Under the pieces are notes generated by a model. That model made no database searches and was not told the DNA's origin. It saw only the letters and a program-made list of their open reading frames with translations. From Loripinus fragilis (taxonomy: Eukaryota; Mollusca; Bivalvia; Lucinida; Lucinidae): a stretch of 64,000 nucleotides of DNA. Position numbers and translations under genes: made by a program. Positions 47,055 through 58,799 of the stretch are shown here, piece by piece (positions within the stretch are counted from its first letter, which is position 1; each line of letters begins with the position of its first letter). Where the stretch lies: contig OZ026530.1 of NCBI GenBank assembly GCA_964019695.1, positions 44,811,716-44,875,715 of the forward strand, given 5' to 3'.

Positions 47055-47462
47055 GGTGATACATTGCAATAGTTAGGAAGCCTCCATACCAGCTTAACAC
47101 ATTTAGTGCTTCAACAACAGCAGAATCTAGGGCGAAGATTTGGTACCAGTAAAATACATTTAAGCCCCCAGTGGCTGCTGTCCATTCTAAGGCGGTGGTT
47201 CTGTTGTTGTTGATTCGCTGTTGATTGATACTCTCATTATGGGATTTTGTAATTGTTCTATGTTTTGTTATGCGTTACTTTTTGTCCATTCTAGTTTTGC
47301 AATCATCTTGATGGGGAAGGGAGAGAGAGCTGGTTGCTTTGCTTAGTTTGTATCCATAGTGTCTCGTGAGTGTTGTGTGGCTCTTCCTCGTGGTGCCATG
47401 GGTCTCTGCAGTTTGTGACTGTGGTATTTCCTGATCATACTTACTATTTTTTGGCAGCCAAC
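47055..47462 (+). mobile_element. Retroelement 3' tail, family 2, copy 2
   Basis: Runs from AGGAAGCCTCCATACC through AGAATCTAGGGCGAAG, AAGCCCCCAGTGG and TCTAAGGCGGTGGTTCTG to TTTCCTGATCATACTTACT. Same orientation and landmarks as the reverse complements of 12268-12690 and 58800-59200. No coding region remains. Confidence 0.6.
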
Positions 47463-47564
47463 CAATCAGTTTTACTACCCATTGAGTAACATAATTGTTA
47501 TGTATGTCAGCTTCTTCTGATTGTTACCATCAAAAGTTAAAATAAGCGTCTCATATTTAAATGG

Positions 47565-47831
47565 ACAGCCAATTATATCAGATCCCAGCTGAACTTTAAC
47601 TTGCAGTCTGGCAATCAAAATGGCGAGCAGTTTCACTGTACTGTGTTCACCTATTATTAGGGTAAGTAGTCAGTTTTGAGCAACTTCTGCTATTCTTATG
47701 CACCCAGAGTTCGCAGTCATTGCAACTGGTGTTCTTACTGACTACCCATGAACGAGCATCGGAAACACAACCCATGTTGGAGAATCGCGTTGTAAAAGTA
47801 AACTTTTCTTATTGGAGTCAGTACAGAACAG
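47565..47831 (+). other. Candidate promoter and first two exons of an unrecognised gene
   Basis: CCAAT (about 47570-47576) lies about 50 nt before an ATG in good context (CAAAATGGCG, 47620). Fourteen codons (MASSFTVLCSPIIR) lead to a phase-0 donor GTAAGT at 47662. A second block, 47717-47831, follows TTCGCAG, keeps the frame for 38 codons (SLQLVFLL at the start, FSYWSQYRT at the end) and closes with GTAAGG in phase 1. No downstream exon is certain: the open stretch at 48094-48273 fits the phase only with a poor acceptor. No domain is recognised. Confidence 0.3.
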
Positions 47832-48093
47832 GTAAGGAAAAATCGTTCATTTCGTCAATTTTAATTGATAATTTGCAGAAAAAAAACTCGCTATTATTTC
47901 CTGACATGGCCATGTTCAATTGATATTAAGCAAGCTGCTGTGTGAACCATTATATTTCGCAGTTTGCTCATCAATATATTTTAAATGATCCTATAATGGG
48001 CAAGTTCTGTAATGCTTTACAGCCTACTATGCAAATCTTACCAGGAAATATAAATATACTTACTTATATAACTTATCAAGTAAGGGTGCAAAG

Positions 48094-48333
48094 TCTGCAT
48101 TGAAAACGGTGATCATGATCCGCTACATTCTTCTGAAGCAACAGGAGCATATTTGTGTTCACAAGGAACAAGGACTTACTATACCCGACAAAAAAGGAAA
48201 CGCACCACTTAGAAACGTTCAACTCTCAGGAAGATCACAAGTGATATGCCAGTTTAATTTATATCAGTGCAAAGGTATGTCAAGTACTGCTGCGTTACAT
48301 ATCTTTTGCAGTATGGCGTCGAAATTGTGTTGA
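48094..48333 (+). other. Open stretch, possible exon, uncertain
   Basis: Open in two frames. One reads KTVIMIRYILLKQQEHIC to NLYQCKG and is followed by a GTATGT donor-like site near 48275. The other reads CIENGDHDPLHSSEATG and stops near 48210. The acceptor region overlaps AAGTAAGGGTGCAAAG, which is also the reversed 3' end of retroelement family 1, and this weakens the exon case. Not recognised. Confidence 0.2.
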
Positions 48334-50767
48334 AGAAAATTGGCCATGATCAAAGTTGGGGTCAAATTGTGAAGTCACAGGAAATACGCGTTTTATAAAG
48401 CTCTCTTGCTGGATAAGTTGAAGCAATTGGAATCATTTCAGTAGACCAAATTGTACCCAGACACTTGTTCTTTGCAAATTCTATCTTTAAATTTATCATA
48501 CGCGATAATTGAACATTAGGTACCCCATGTATTGTGACTACCCTTTGGATAATGATTCCACACTGGAGATAAACCTTACAAAACATTTAAAGATTTCAAC
48601 ATTGTTTTAATCAATTTAAACGGTCCTAACTGATGAAAATGGACTTTGGAATTACAAAAAGGATCAATAAACACATTGGTTGTCTCACATAAAAATAACA
48701 TATCGTTTTTACACTTTGCAAATGTAAACCATACTTCGAATTCCATGCAGACAGTAGCGTTGAATTAATGCTTCAAAACTCGTTTACCATTCGCCTTGAT
48801 GTGTTTTGTGCCTACACAGGGAGAGTACAAATACTCATCTAAGTCACACTCAAGTTTTAGTAAGATTTGATTAGAAATGAATATTTCATGACAATTAACA
48901 TTTTCGTATTAAAAGGAGATCTTAATGGGGAAAATCGTAGTGGTGTGTTTCTTTTTTTGTCGGGTATATTTAGACAGGAGGAAACTCCGGTGGTTTATCA
49001 CGTTTTATGTTTCGCGATAACTGACAATAATCGGCTATAATCCGTTTAGAAGAAATAATAGTTCATTAAATCCATTTATAATAACAAACAATGATCCCTT
49101 ATCTTCCAATTACCATATTTATTTGTTTTCATACATTTTATAAGGTGACTTATCTTTGTAAGATATTTTAATCACCTATTGGCCTCTGTTGGGGCTGTTT
49201 TGGTGTAATTGGCGACCTATCTTCGAATGCAATTTGACAAAATAGAACATATACAGGTAGAAAAAGTCAAGAAACACTTGACGCTCTAATTTTACTTTTT
49301 GAAGATCCTAACTACCTGAGGGCTTGCGATTTTTTTATTTTTGATATGGCCCTTTGGAAAGCATAGCCAATTTACAGCTTGAATTGCTAAAGTTCGCTGA
49401 ATTTCGTTTTTTTGCTACGGAGGATACAATATGCCGCACGTGATTAGTCTCAATTTATCCCGAATACACGTTTCTGCACAACATAGAAGACACTTTTGGA
49501 AAGCAAAAACAGCATAAAATGAAAGAACTCAGCATATCTAATGAATAAATGACTTTGGTTTTGAAAACGAGTGTACCAGCTTTGAGTAACGTTACCGTAT
49601 ATGATGTATATGCATTTTGCACTAGTTCGTATGGAAACCGATATTCTTAGACAAGTTCCAAAATAAACGAAATTCGAATACTTCTGTTGTGATTTTGTGA
49701 TAAGAATGTATATTTTGAAAGTCCTGAATGGTCATATTCAAAATCTGGCTAAATCATAACAACCTGCAAAACGTATAGACAAAGAAGGAAATGTGGCATA
49801 GAATCTTGCCATTGGTAAAGTATGCCCCCTTTTCGACAAAAGGCCAGGAAAGTAAAAGCGTATGATCAAAGTTCGTCACACATACTATACTCAGAAAAAC
49901 AATTGAAGGATATTACAATTCTTTTGACTATATAACAGTTGAGAAAATAATTTCCATACAAGGTATTTTTGTATCTGGTAGAACTACCAATATGCAATTC
50001 AGCAGAATGCAAAATAAAATTTTCGGGTCATTGGTTACGATACAGTACCACACCAAGTGTACCAACCTCCTTAACCCAAAGTTCACAAGCAAAAAAATAG
50101 CGTTTATGTTTCTTGCTGCAACCTTTACCTGGTCATTACTTATGTTCTAATTCTGACCACAGACAAGTGTTCACACCCATTTATCGGTAATTGCACCTTA
50201 TAGCGTGACGACTTCTTCAACAAAAATGCACTGATATGGCATACCCCAGCCAATATGGCCACTAATTGGAAGTAAAACACTGACAACAACTACAAAATTA
50301 GGTGTCATACCTTTGGCTGAGAGCCAGCAATGATTTTGGAACCAGCCATTATGGAATACAATTGATACAAATTGGTTTCAATCATATTTGAATGCTTGTG
50401 ACTTTTCAGTATAGAGGGTTCCACCATTTGGACATGTAGTGTACTTTAATCATTGAACCTGACTTAAATCAAACCTTCATTTTGATGGCAGATATCTGGA
50501 ACTATGAAATGCATGCATAATTAGTTTATTTTTTATGGTATTAAATGTTAGAGACGGAACTGAATCTTAATATCCTTCAATTGTTTTTCTGAGTATATGA
50601 GTATTTTGCTTTCGAAAAAAGAGTACAATTAGACTTCATGGAAGGAATCTATTGCAAGAATTATCAATAATTCAGAATATCAATAAATCCGAAATTTAAT
50701 TTCTGTATCCAAAATGGCCGCTTCCAGCCACAGTAATTGTTTGGTACTCATCATTTTCACTCTGAAG
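48334..50767. other. Non-coding, apparently single-copy spacer
   Basis: No open frame above background, no TIR pair and no match to other parts of the window was noticed. It is the longest stretch without visible repeats. Confidence 0.4.
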
Positions 50768-50799
50768 CAACACACACACGCACGCGCGCACACACACTC
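50768..50799. repeat. CA/CG simple repeat
   Basis: Alternating purine-pyrimidine CACACACACGCACGCGCGCA run. The 117-codon frame spanning it (50714-51067) is not supported as a gene. Confidence 0.8.
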
Positions 50800-50809
50800 A
50801 TCTTCTTGC

Positions 50810-50985
50810 GAGAGGCTACCTACCTCTGGAAAGATTTCCCTTAACATTTTATTAAAATGCAGTCTGTTGTCGTGTAGCTGTCATGCGTCAGTGGCCTGTG
50901 TTTACCCCACGGTGGCGAGGGTTTGCCTGTGGTCTATGATTGTACATGTATCATTTCCTGGTCATACTCACTTTTTTGACAAAAC
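50810..50985 (+). mobile_element. Possible family 2-like retroelement 3' end
   Basis: The last 40 nt (GTGGTCTATGATTG, ATCATTTCCTGGTCATACTC and then ACTTTTTT) resemble the 3' terminus of the tails at 47462 and 12268. The upstream part is too diverged to align with confidence. Confidence 0.3.
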
Positions 50986-52253
50986 ACATATGACAGTTCC
51001 AACAAACCTTGCTCTGACGTTTACTTTTGTAGGAATAGCTCTTCACTCACCTAATTGGTTTCACTGAAAGTGTTAATAAAACTACCAAATTTTTCGCAGA
51101 CATTATATTGGCTACTAATGTGTATTTTGGCAAATAGTTTAGACCCATATACTACATTTGGCCATAGTCTACAATGTTAGCTAAGACAAAAACGATCGTC
51201 AGTGAAAGAATACATATTTATTTGAAAATAAAATGTCAATATATACAATTATTATTAAATTCCGCTAATATATCTAACATCTGAATAGTTATATTGCTAC
51301 GAGTGCAATCATTAAGTATGGTATTTCATATATGAATTTTTTTCTGAGTTATTGGACCTCTCTGTCGCCACCCTAGGAGAAAAGTAACCGTGACAGTCAT
51401 GTTGTGTGCTGGCTTGTCACACACAGCAGAGCCGTACTTCTGTCAACATTCTTCTACTATTGATAAACACGCCAGTTAACTGGTAACCCCCGGAATGACC
51501 CATGAACGTTTTATGTTTTGCTTTAATAAAACTGTCTTACCCATTGCCCAAACCGACTTTTTGGATCGCAAAAATGCGTCCTGCGATCATGATTTTACGA
51601 CCGAAGCCGTTGCTTTGGGCAATCAGAGGGTTCGTGATCGCCGCCTTATTGGTAGAGCAGTAATAATTATAACATAAAGGACAGGGTCTTCTTGAATTTA
51701 TTAATTTTGAATTAGCCCAGAAGCCTTACGAGTAAGTTTGCTTCTATATTCTATTTCGATTTAGCCGAGTTGTTCAGGAAGTCGATGTTCTCCATTACAA
51801 AGAGAAGACACTCATAGAAACAAACCAATGGGACATATCTTAAACCTGAATACATGTATGTCTATTTGGTAGCTTTAGTTAAATGCCCCGATAGACTGAA
51901 ACATGTTCCTTATCACGGGGTGCAGCATATTGTAATTTAGTGGTCCAACGTTTTTGCTTTTTATTTCATATTGAATTTGAATGGGTAGGTGTTGTAATAT
52001 ATATAACCTAATGCACGATGTGAAGACTGCTATGTTACATTACTAGTATCTTGAAATCTCAACTGAAATATGTGTGATGCTCTGAAAACGTCAATATGCA
52101 GTGTTCCTGGGCGTCTAATAGTTCAGACATACATTGATACAATTGTATACTTTTTTACAATTTATTTTATTTTGCTACTGACATTTTCAAAATAATATCA
52201 TAGGATTGTCATAAAGTTTCAGCGTCGATGCTATTGCAATTATAAAATATGAG
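50986..52253. other. Non-coding spacer
   Basis: No supported feature. The 60-codon frame at 51495-51677 has no domain or splice context. Confidence 0.35.
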
Positions 52254-53121
52254 TTTATCATAAACTTCGCAAAACATTTTCAAAATTTTATAGACGATAC
52301 TATGATTTGATTTCTAAATTCCAAGTTGGACTTAAATCTCTCTTGCGCCAAGGACTTTCGGAACCTGATTTCTATGGTGACTTGGTGTATAAATTGAAGA
52401 AGACTGTTGGCTCTAATAATTTTTCAGCGCAGTTAATTAAAATAAATTCCCATTATAAAAAGATTGGCTATAACATTAAGGTATTGCAACAGTCTGCATG
52501 CTTGGTAGTCAACCCAATCACGGTTGGCAACTTTGCTTTCCTCTTTAATGGTCGGACTTAAGACTCTATGGTGGTTCCAACTTAAAGACTTATCTATTGA
52601 TGAGATGGTGGGGGCCTGATGATTTGGCTGTTTGTCGGGCCCACCAGGGTTTACCTGTTGGATTTCTTTTGCTCCGGTGTTCAGCTTAATTTACTGTTGA
52701 GTCTTTATCCTTGCTTTATCTCCTTGTTGTATCTTGATTTATATGTTTTAGGAGATGATGTATTGATAAGTTAGGGGTCTTTCATGCAAACCAAACATCT
52801 ATGTGTCTTGATCCACATCTGAATTAAGGGTGAGGTAAGCGCCGTTAAATTGGTTTAAGCCCACCAGTAAAATATTTTACTGACCGTTCCAAGGCGGTAC
52901 TTCTTTTGTGGATTTTTTATGATTTTGTTCTGTCTTGTGTTTGCTATGTCTTTGTGCGCATCTGTTTATATGTGCTTTGTGGTCACCTGCTGGGAAAGGG
53001 CTGACCTCTTGGCTCTCGTTTGTGTTGTCTACTGTGAGTTTGCCACTTTCCCATTGGTATTCTGGGTCAGGTGTGGTACTTGATTGTATCGATTCCTGAT
53101 CTTTGCACCCTTACTTACTTT
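52254..53121 (+). mobile_element. RT retroelement fragment, family 1, copy 4
   Basis: A coding remnant, then the 3' UTR, ending GATCTTTGCACCCTTACTTACTTT. It is 5'-truncated at a different point from the copies at 11410, 26933 and 33165. The coding frame (52257-52561) reads KLRKTFSKFYRRYYDLISKF at its start and ends early (AFLFNGRT) after a deletion of about a dozen bases relative to copy 3. It is a dead fragment. Confidence 0.8.
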
Positions 53122-53790
53122 ACTTGTGTATACTTTTTACCTGTGTAACAAAGACCAATTAAGTCTACAAATCGTTCACTAGGAAATTTACAGCAAGACA
53201 TATCCAAACAAATTCAATTTTAATAAAAATGAAAACAGTTGACACCTAACACACAAATGTTGCACCCCGTGTTACATAATGAGTTGGTCTATCAGGAGCA
53301 GACAAATGTTTTGGAACGGCAGATATTCCTCCAGAAATGTAGATACTCAGAATATATTATGTACTGCGACACGTTTTACATTATGAAAGTTAGACTCTAC
53401 CTCTCATTGGGGAGGTAAACTTAGGATGCCTGTCCATTCACTTTTAGTCGAATGGAGATCGAATTAACAGTTGGTCAATCACGCAGTCGCTCGAACTAAA
53501 CGTGAATGAATAACACTATCTTTTAATAATAGCTGTTCGTTTAAATCCCTATCAGTATCGATATAAAGCGGTCTAAATATTGTCCGTCATCAGACTCGAA
53601 CTCATTTCCTACGTATCATGTTTGCTAGCCGCTATAATATAAAGGTTGTAGCACGTGGCTATCACTTTTTATGTTAAGATTCATTTTCTGCTTCGGTACA
53701 ATTAGTTATACGGTGTACACTATTATACACAATGAGTTTGGGTTTTAGTCATCAGCGGATAGCTGTTTGCTTCATCCTTATTTTTTCTAA
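53122..53790. other. Spacer with a possible tRNA-like fragment
   Basis: On the minus strand around 53590-53640, GCGGCTAGCAAACATGATAC followed by GAGTTCGAGTC resembles the A-box and B-box of a tRNA-derived SINE head, but no core or tail is seen. Nothing else is supported. Confidence 0.3.
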
Positions 53791-54238
53791 TCTACCGTTT
53801 TACAATCGAAATCACTAGTTTTTCGCTAATGATTTTACTTTGAAAACTTTGTCTCTACTCTTTCCCTACTTTTATCAGCCTATTTTTCTGCAGGTCAGTA
53901 CTGGCTCAACTCAGGAAGGCCCATTTCGCCATAACTTAAAGATTGTTGATTGGGACGTAAAGAACCAACACAACCAAAATATATAGTTTCATATATTAAA
54001 GATTCATAATGTTTCAATGGTGGTCAATACTTGTCAAGATTTAGAATTGAAACTCTGAGATACTAGTACACAGGTCAATAAATAAAAGTACCATAGTATA
54101 GTCCGTCCAGATAAGAGACGTTGGGCGGTCCTTAGCTAAGTTCAACCTCTGGACAAATACATTTGGAAATCGGTTAGTCAGGTCGCATTGTTTGCGTATT
54201 CATCAATCTGTGAAACTCTCCACACGAATATTATATAC

Positions 54239-54371
54239 CAGAGGCGAGTTCAATAACGCGAGTGCTCGCGAGCGCTCGTTGTTCTGGTTCCTATCTTTAT
54301 TCGTAATGTGTAAAGCCTGCCATCAGTAAAATGAGCGCTCGATAGCACTCGCGTTGTTGAACTCGCCCCTG
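54239..54371. mobile_element. Hairpin MITE with GGCGAGTTCAA ends
   Basis: CAGAGGCGAGTTCAATAACG at the left is inverted at the right (GTTGAACTCGCCCCTG), with pairing extending through GCGAGTGCT and GAGCGCTC words. 133 bp, with TA near both edges. Nested in the 2.02-kb element. Confidence 0.75.
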
Positions 54372-54969
54372 TAGTTTTATAGTTTCTGTATCGTGAAAAA
54401 TAAGTGTTTCGAATTATTGCAGATGAATCTGATCAGTGTACATACCTACGCTAAGCTGTTGATTAAAACATGCACGTACAAATATCTTAAACACGTATAT
54501 GTATCTTAAACTATTCAAGCAAAAAATAAACCGTCGACAATGATATATACAATCACACAAGTTGTATTGTTTCATAAAAGATCTGTGTACCCTTTCCAGG
54601 TGGCCCAGATATTGAACCCTTATCATTTTATTGGTGTTGGTTGTATGTAGGGAAGGTGGGCTGTTTTGGGTGGGGTTTTTTTGTGTGTTTTTTATAATAC
54701 CATTTTTTCGAAGGCAGATCTAAAAACCCAAATCATTTTCTTGCCAATCAAACAGAATTTGGAAAAAAAATTTCATCGACAACATATCGTACACAAATAT
54801 TTTCCAAGTAGCATAGTAAAGATAAACCTGTGTACTAGTAGACGCACACAACTGCAGCAAAGTTTCGAGATAAGGGGCTCTTCTGTTATTTTACGTTGAT
54901 TTTTTTTTTCGTATGTATTGAAATTTTGCGTCGCTGTCAACATTTTTTCAGTCATGTCGCGACGTTTCC

Positions 54970-55287
54970 CTGTCCATCTAGGTTGAACCAGTACTTAGCA
55001 GAGAATATGACATTACTAAGTTCCATCATTGAGCCTTCTCCAAATAGCAATCCTTTAAACACATGTCTAACACACTGGTACAAAGCAACTGTAGACCTCG
55101 ATTATTCGAAGTTGATACTTTATATCCCTGTCAAATCAGTCATGTCGGGACATATCCTGGGTTGTACCAGTACTAAATAGAGTATAACGTGCCTTGCACA
55201 AGGAAATAACATGGTTCCTCCAGAGAGACTCAACTCAACGGCCCCTCTATCTCAAGTCGAGCACTCTACCACTGATTAACTCTACAG
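54970..55287 (-). mobile_element. tRNA-derived SINE, copy 3, and a core fragment
   Basis: On the minus strand the head starts near 55287 (GTTAATCAGTGGTAGAGTGC, A-box) with a weak B-box (GAGTTGAGTCT, about 55227-55240). The core AGTACTGGTACAACCCAGG is at 55156-55175. A separate core fragment, AGTACTGGTTCAACCTAG, lies at about 54979-54998 without a head. Same core family as the copies at 14840 and 16150. Confidence 0.65.
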
Positions 55288-55502
55288 GTAACTACAGATT
55301 TTTGAAGGCGTCATTCATGTCAGCCTGTTTGTTGGGCTAGTTCATTAATGTTTAATCACTAAACCTATATTACATGTACGCCATTTATCTGTACATCATG
55401 TGTAAAACATTTCGCTATTCATACAAAGTATGGAGTTTTCCGTTTAACCCATATTATGGCTAGCGTCCTTTTTGTGGTAAATAGGCAAACAGTACAGACT
55501 CA

Positions 55503-55533
55503 GATCAGACGCCGCAAAACGCGGCGTCTGATC
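55503..55533. repeat. GC-rich perfect hairpin
   Basis: GATCAGACGCCGC pairs with GCGGCGTCTGATC across a 5-nt loop, in otherwise AT-rich DNA. An imperfect relative with the same GATCAG...CTGATC arms is at 19735-19770. Probably the centre of a short palindromic repeat family. Confidence 0.75.
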
Positions 55534-56707
55534 AGGGTCTCCACTGTTTGCTTATAGATTGTTCTATCAAGATTGGAATAACAATGAAAAATACCACCCA
55601 AAAACCCTTAAAACAACAATGGACAGGTCCAATTGATAACAGTGGGAAATTTCATTTGGTTTAAATGGGTTAAGATGGTTTCTTTTGATATAATCATATG
55701 GCTGTATAGTAAATACAATACTAAAGGACATCACAGGTAAACGCACGCTACATGCAATCAAATCTTCATTACGCTGTGCAATCTGAGCAGCAACAACCAT
55801 TCTAACATGGACCAATCTGCCTTGCTGATCTAACTAAAATCCACATACGTTCCAGGAGGCCCTGAACAGTGAACAATAATATAAACCAATGTGTCTGTAA
55901 ACAAGTAAGACTGACGTTTTTTTGATTATATGCGTTTACGAGTGTTTACCAGGCACACTAACCGTATAAAGCTGGCCACCTTTGTCGTCTGCGGCTTAGT
56001 TGTTTTGCACGATTTAAGCGTGCCTATGCTGTGATACCCAATCTACTGTTGACCAGTCTAAATTGACAGTGAATGGCAGTGCTCTGTCTGACACGCCCAA
56101 CGTCCGTTACCTGGTCGCACTATACCATACTTACGACATACAGGAATATGCAGATAAAATATTGCATTTTGTCACTTTGTTCAAACTGGGGAGGGGGGAG
56201 GATCAGGTTATATTTCTTGAGGTTTCCAAGGGGGAGGCTATTGTATTTAATTTTATTAGGAGGGAGGGCGTCCAAAATTTGGATAATGGATGGGCATCTT
56301 TGCCGCCCCCCCCCCCCCCCCGACACTTTATAATGAGCGGTTCCTTATTTACTATATTATGTTCCATTGAAAGTACTTAATTGCAGTTGCAGATATACAT
56401 GTGTTCAAATAGCAAGAGTTAGTATACGTCATTTGCTTTTCACTGTAAGTAGGCTATTTAATATTGTTTACCTTTCTTTTGTTCAATATTATCAGTGATA
56501 GTAGTAACATTATGCTGTTCTTGATTGGAATGGACGCCTGTCTTCGCACGTTGAAATAAATCCAGTATCGCAAAATGTAGGCCACTGGCTGGACCCAGGG
56601 GTAATTTTGTAGACCATGTTTTTCTTGAAACCAAATGTCTTGCAAGGATCTTGCAACATGTTAGCTCTCTGAAAATGGCAGCGTTAAGCTGTAACACCCT
56701 GTTACAT

Positions 56708-57075
56708 ACGTCAATAAATTAATGAAAGTACCATAGTACCATACTTATGACATACAGGATTAAGAAGATAAATTGTTGCATTTTGACACTATTTTCAAAA
56801 TAGTGGGGGGGGGGGGGGGTCAGGTTATATTTCTTACGGTTTCCAGGGAGGGAGGACATTGTATTTAGATTTTGTTACGAGGGGGGCATCCCAAATTTTG
56901 ATAATGGATGGGCATCTTTGCCGCCCCCTCCCCTCCCCCACGACACGTAAATAATGAGCGGTTCCTTATTTACTTTTTCAGGTTATATTAAGCACTTAAT
57001 TGCAGTTGCAGATATACATGTATTTAAATAGCAAGAGTTAATACACGTCATTTACCTTTCACTTAGACTAAGTTT
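56708..57075 (+). repeat. Second poly-G block copy in unit C
   Basis: Repeats 56123-56460: an AGTACCATAGTACCATAC start, a G run of about 16 (56803-56819), a GGATAATGGATGGGCATCTT or similar word, a C-rich stretch and GCAGATATACATGTATT. It is thus a local duplication within unit C. Confidence 0.7.
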
Positions 57076-57226
57076 GACTCGCTTTGTAAGTAGGTTATTT
57101 TGACATTTGAAAACAAATATAGTCACCCCCGATGTAGTATATGTCACAACCTTTTAAATGATAAATAAATCTTATATAATTTGTCTTAAATTTTATTGAA
57201 ACCATTTTATGTTGATTTCCATTTTA

Positions 57227-57727
57227 CTCGGACCCAGTATAAACGGACTGGTCACTGACGGAAATACGAAGTTATGCTGTTGAGGCTTTATTTTAGCGCT
57301 ATTTCAAAGTACTACAGCCAATAAAATTAATTCTGAACATACACGAGATTATAAGATGCGAAGCTGAAATATTACGAGTTATATTAAAAAGAATTGAAGT
57401 TTTCTCATGTTTTTATGTTGATTTCTGACGATTTTCGGCTAAAAGTGCCGAAAATAGCTAAACAGGGTACCTAGGTTTCTTCCTGATGTTCATGAAGACG
57501 GATAAACTTTAAATAAATATAACAATAAAGTCTGAAAGATAGTATATTGTACAATTGCTTTTTGAAGAAAATTCAAAGATGTGCAGAGAAATTACGGAGA
57601 TATGATTATTTAATCGTCAACATACGTCTGTTTTGAAAGCTCAGCTACCGTTGAGCCACGACAACGTATTTCCAATATTTACATTTACCTGTATGTAAGT
57701 GAACAGTCCGTGTTTATTGGGTCCGAG
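57227..57727. mobile_element. 0.5-kb TIR insertion in unit C (CTCGGACCCA ends)
   Basis: CTCGGACCCAGTATAAACGG is inverted at the right end as CCGTGTTTATTGGGTCCGAG. It splits a unit segment that is contiguous in A (TTCATTAATTTGGTATTTTA near 6395). ATTTTA on both sides is a possible target duplication. No coding frame. Confidence 0.75.
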
Positions 57728-57949
57728 GTATTTTATTATAGATCTTCTGTTTGAGATATTAGATGTTTAACATAATAGCCCCATATGGCACAAAAATGTC
57801 GAATGTAATTCTCTATGCCTTGCGTTGGCTATAGACCCCCTCCCCCAGGGGGAATTTTGTACACTATGATTTCCAGATACTACGTTACGTAAGCCAAAAA
57901 TGTATTATGTTAGCCCTCTGAGAGTGGCAGCATTAGCGTGTAACATCAT

Positions 57950-57995
57950 GCGCGGATCCAGAAAGTTTTGTCAGAGGGGATCCAAATTTGAAAAC

Positions 57996-58026
<31 letters not shown>
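57950..58026 (+). repeat. Truncated repeat ending in a 30-T run
   Basis: GCGCGGATCCAGAAAGTTTT and GGGGATCCAAATTTG precede 30 consecutive T (57997-58026). The GGATCC words recur as a short inverted pattern. It sits exactly where unit C switches from direct to inverted copies of the neighbouring segment. Confidence 0.5.
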
Positions 58027-58027
<1 letters not shown>

Positions 58028-58039
58028 TAATGATAGTTT

Positions 58040-58795
58040 AAATCACCATACTTTAATAAGGAACTTCAATTTATTTCAGCCTTATAATTTTTCTAAATTC
58101 TCTGACAGATTTTAGTCATGTATAGTCAACAGCTGCTATACAGATACTCAGAATAACGTATGTATCATTTGGTAACACACGTAACAGTTAAAGCTCAAAG
58201 CATTTATTAAATGAATACTTAAAATAGGTTATCCTTGTTAAAAGAAGTGCATAAACCTGTGCCAGCATGCACATAAGTATAAACAGGGCTTGTTAGAGAC
58301 ATCAACTTGAATGTTTCATGCTATTTTGAGGGTAACATACGTAACATGGGCCTGAAAAATAGTGTAAGTGACCGTAATAAAGAACTTTAAATCATTTAAG
58401 AAGCAGCCTTATTTATTTACTATATTCTGGGACAGATGTTACACACGTGTAGTCAATAAATACCATACTGATGCTGGGAAATAACGCAGGAAACACTAAG
58501 TAACGTATACAACGGTAACAACTCGAGGCATTTATGAAATTAATTCTAAAATATGTAAATGTGTTAAAAAAAGTTCATAAACCTGTGTCAGCATGCAGGT
58601 ATGTATGAACATGTAATGTTTGAGACATCAGGGACGTTTAATGCTATTTTGGGGGGTAACGTATATAACGTGATGTTACACGTTAGCACTGCCCCTCTCA
58701 GAGGGCTTACATCTTTCATTTTGTGTCTTATATAATGTGGTTTCAGAAAATCATAGTGTCCAAAATTCCCCCTGGGGTCTATAGCCAGCTCAAGA
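58040..58795 (-). repeat. Inverted copies of the 6.55-7.15-kb segment
   Basis: Two successive minus-strand blocks (about 58040-58345 and 58370-58795) match the + strand segment of units A and B. Landmarks include the inverse of GACTATACATGTATTAC, CCTGTG(T/C)CAGCATGCA and GTAACATCATGTTAC. Together with the + copy at 57830-57950 they form a large interrupted inverted repeat. Confidence 0.65.
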
Positions 58796-58799
58796 CTTA

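Larger units (their letters stand above)
54099..56122. mobile_element. 2.02-kb TIR insertion in unit C (TA target duplication)
   Basis: Starts TAGTCCGTCCAGATAAGAGA followed by CGTTGGGCG. The end, read inverted, is TAGTGCGACCAGGTAACGGA followed by CGTTGGGCG, so the two match at most of about 29 positions. TA flanks both sides. Units A and B hold the uninterrupted ATAGTACCATAC site. It contains a hairpin MITE, SINE sequence and a GC-rich hairpin but no transposase frame. Confidence 0.8.

Noticed and set aside
50714..51067. 117-codon frame with a His/Ala/Arg-rich stretch
   Set aside because: Crosses a CA/CG simple repeat and a possible retroelement end; no splice context or domain.
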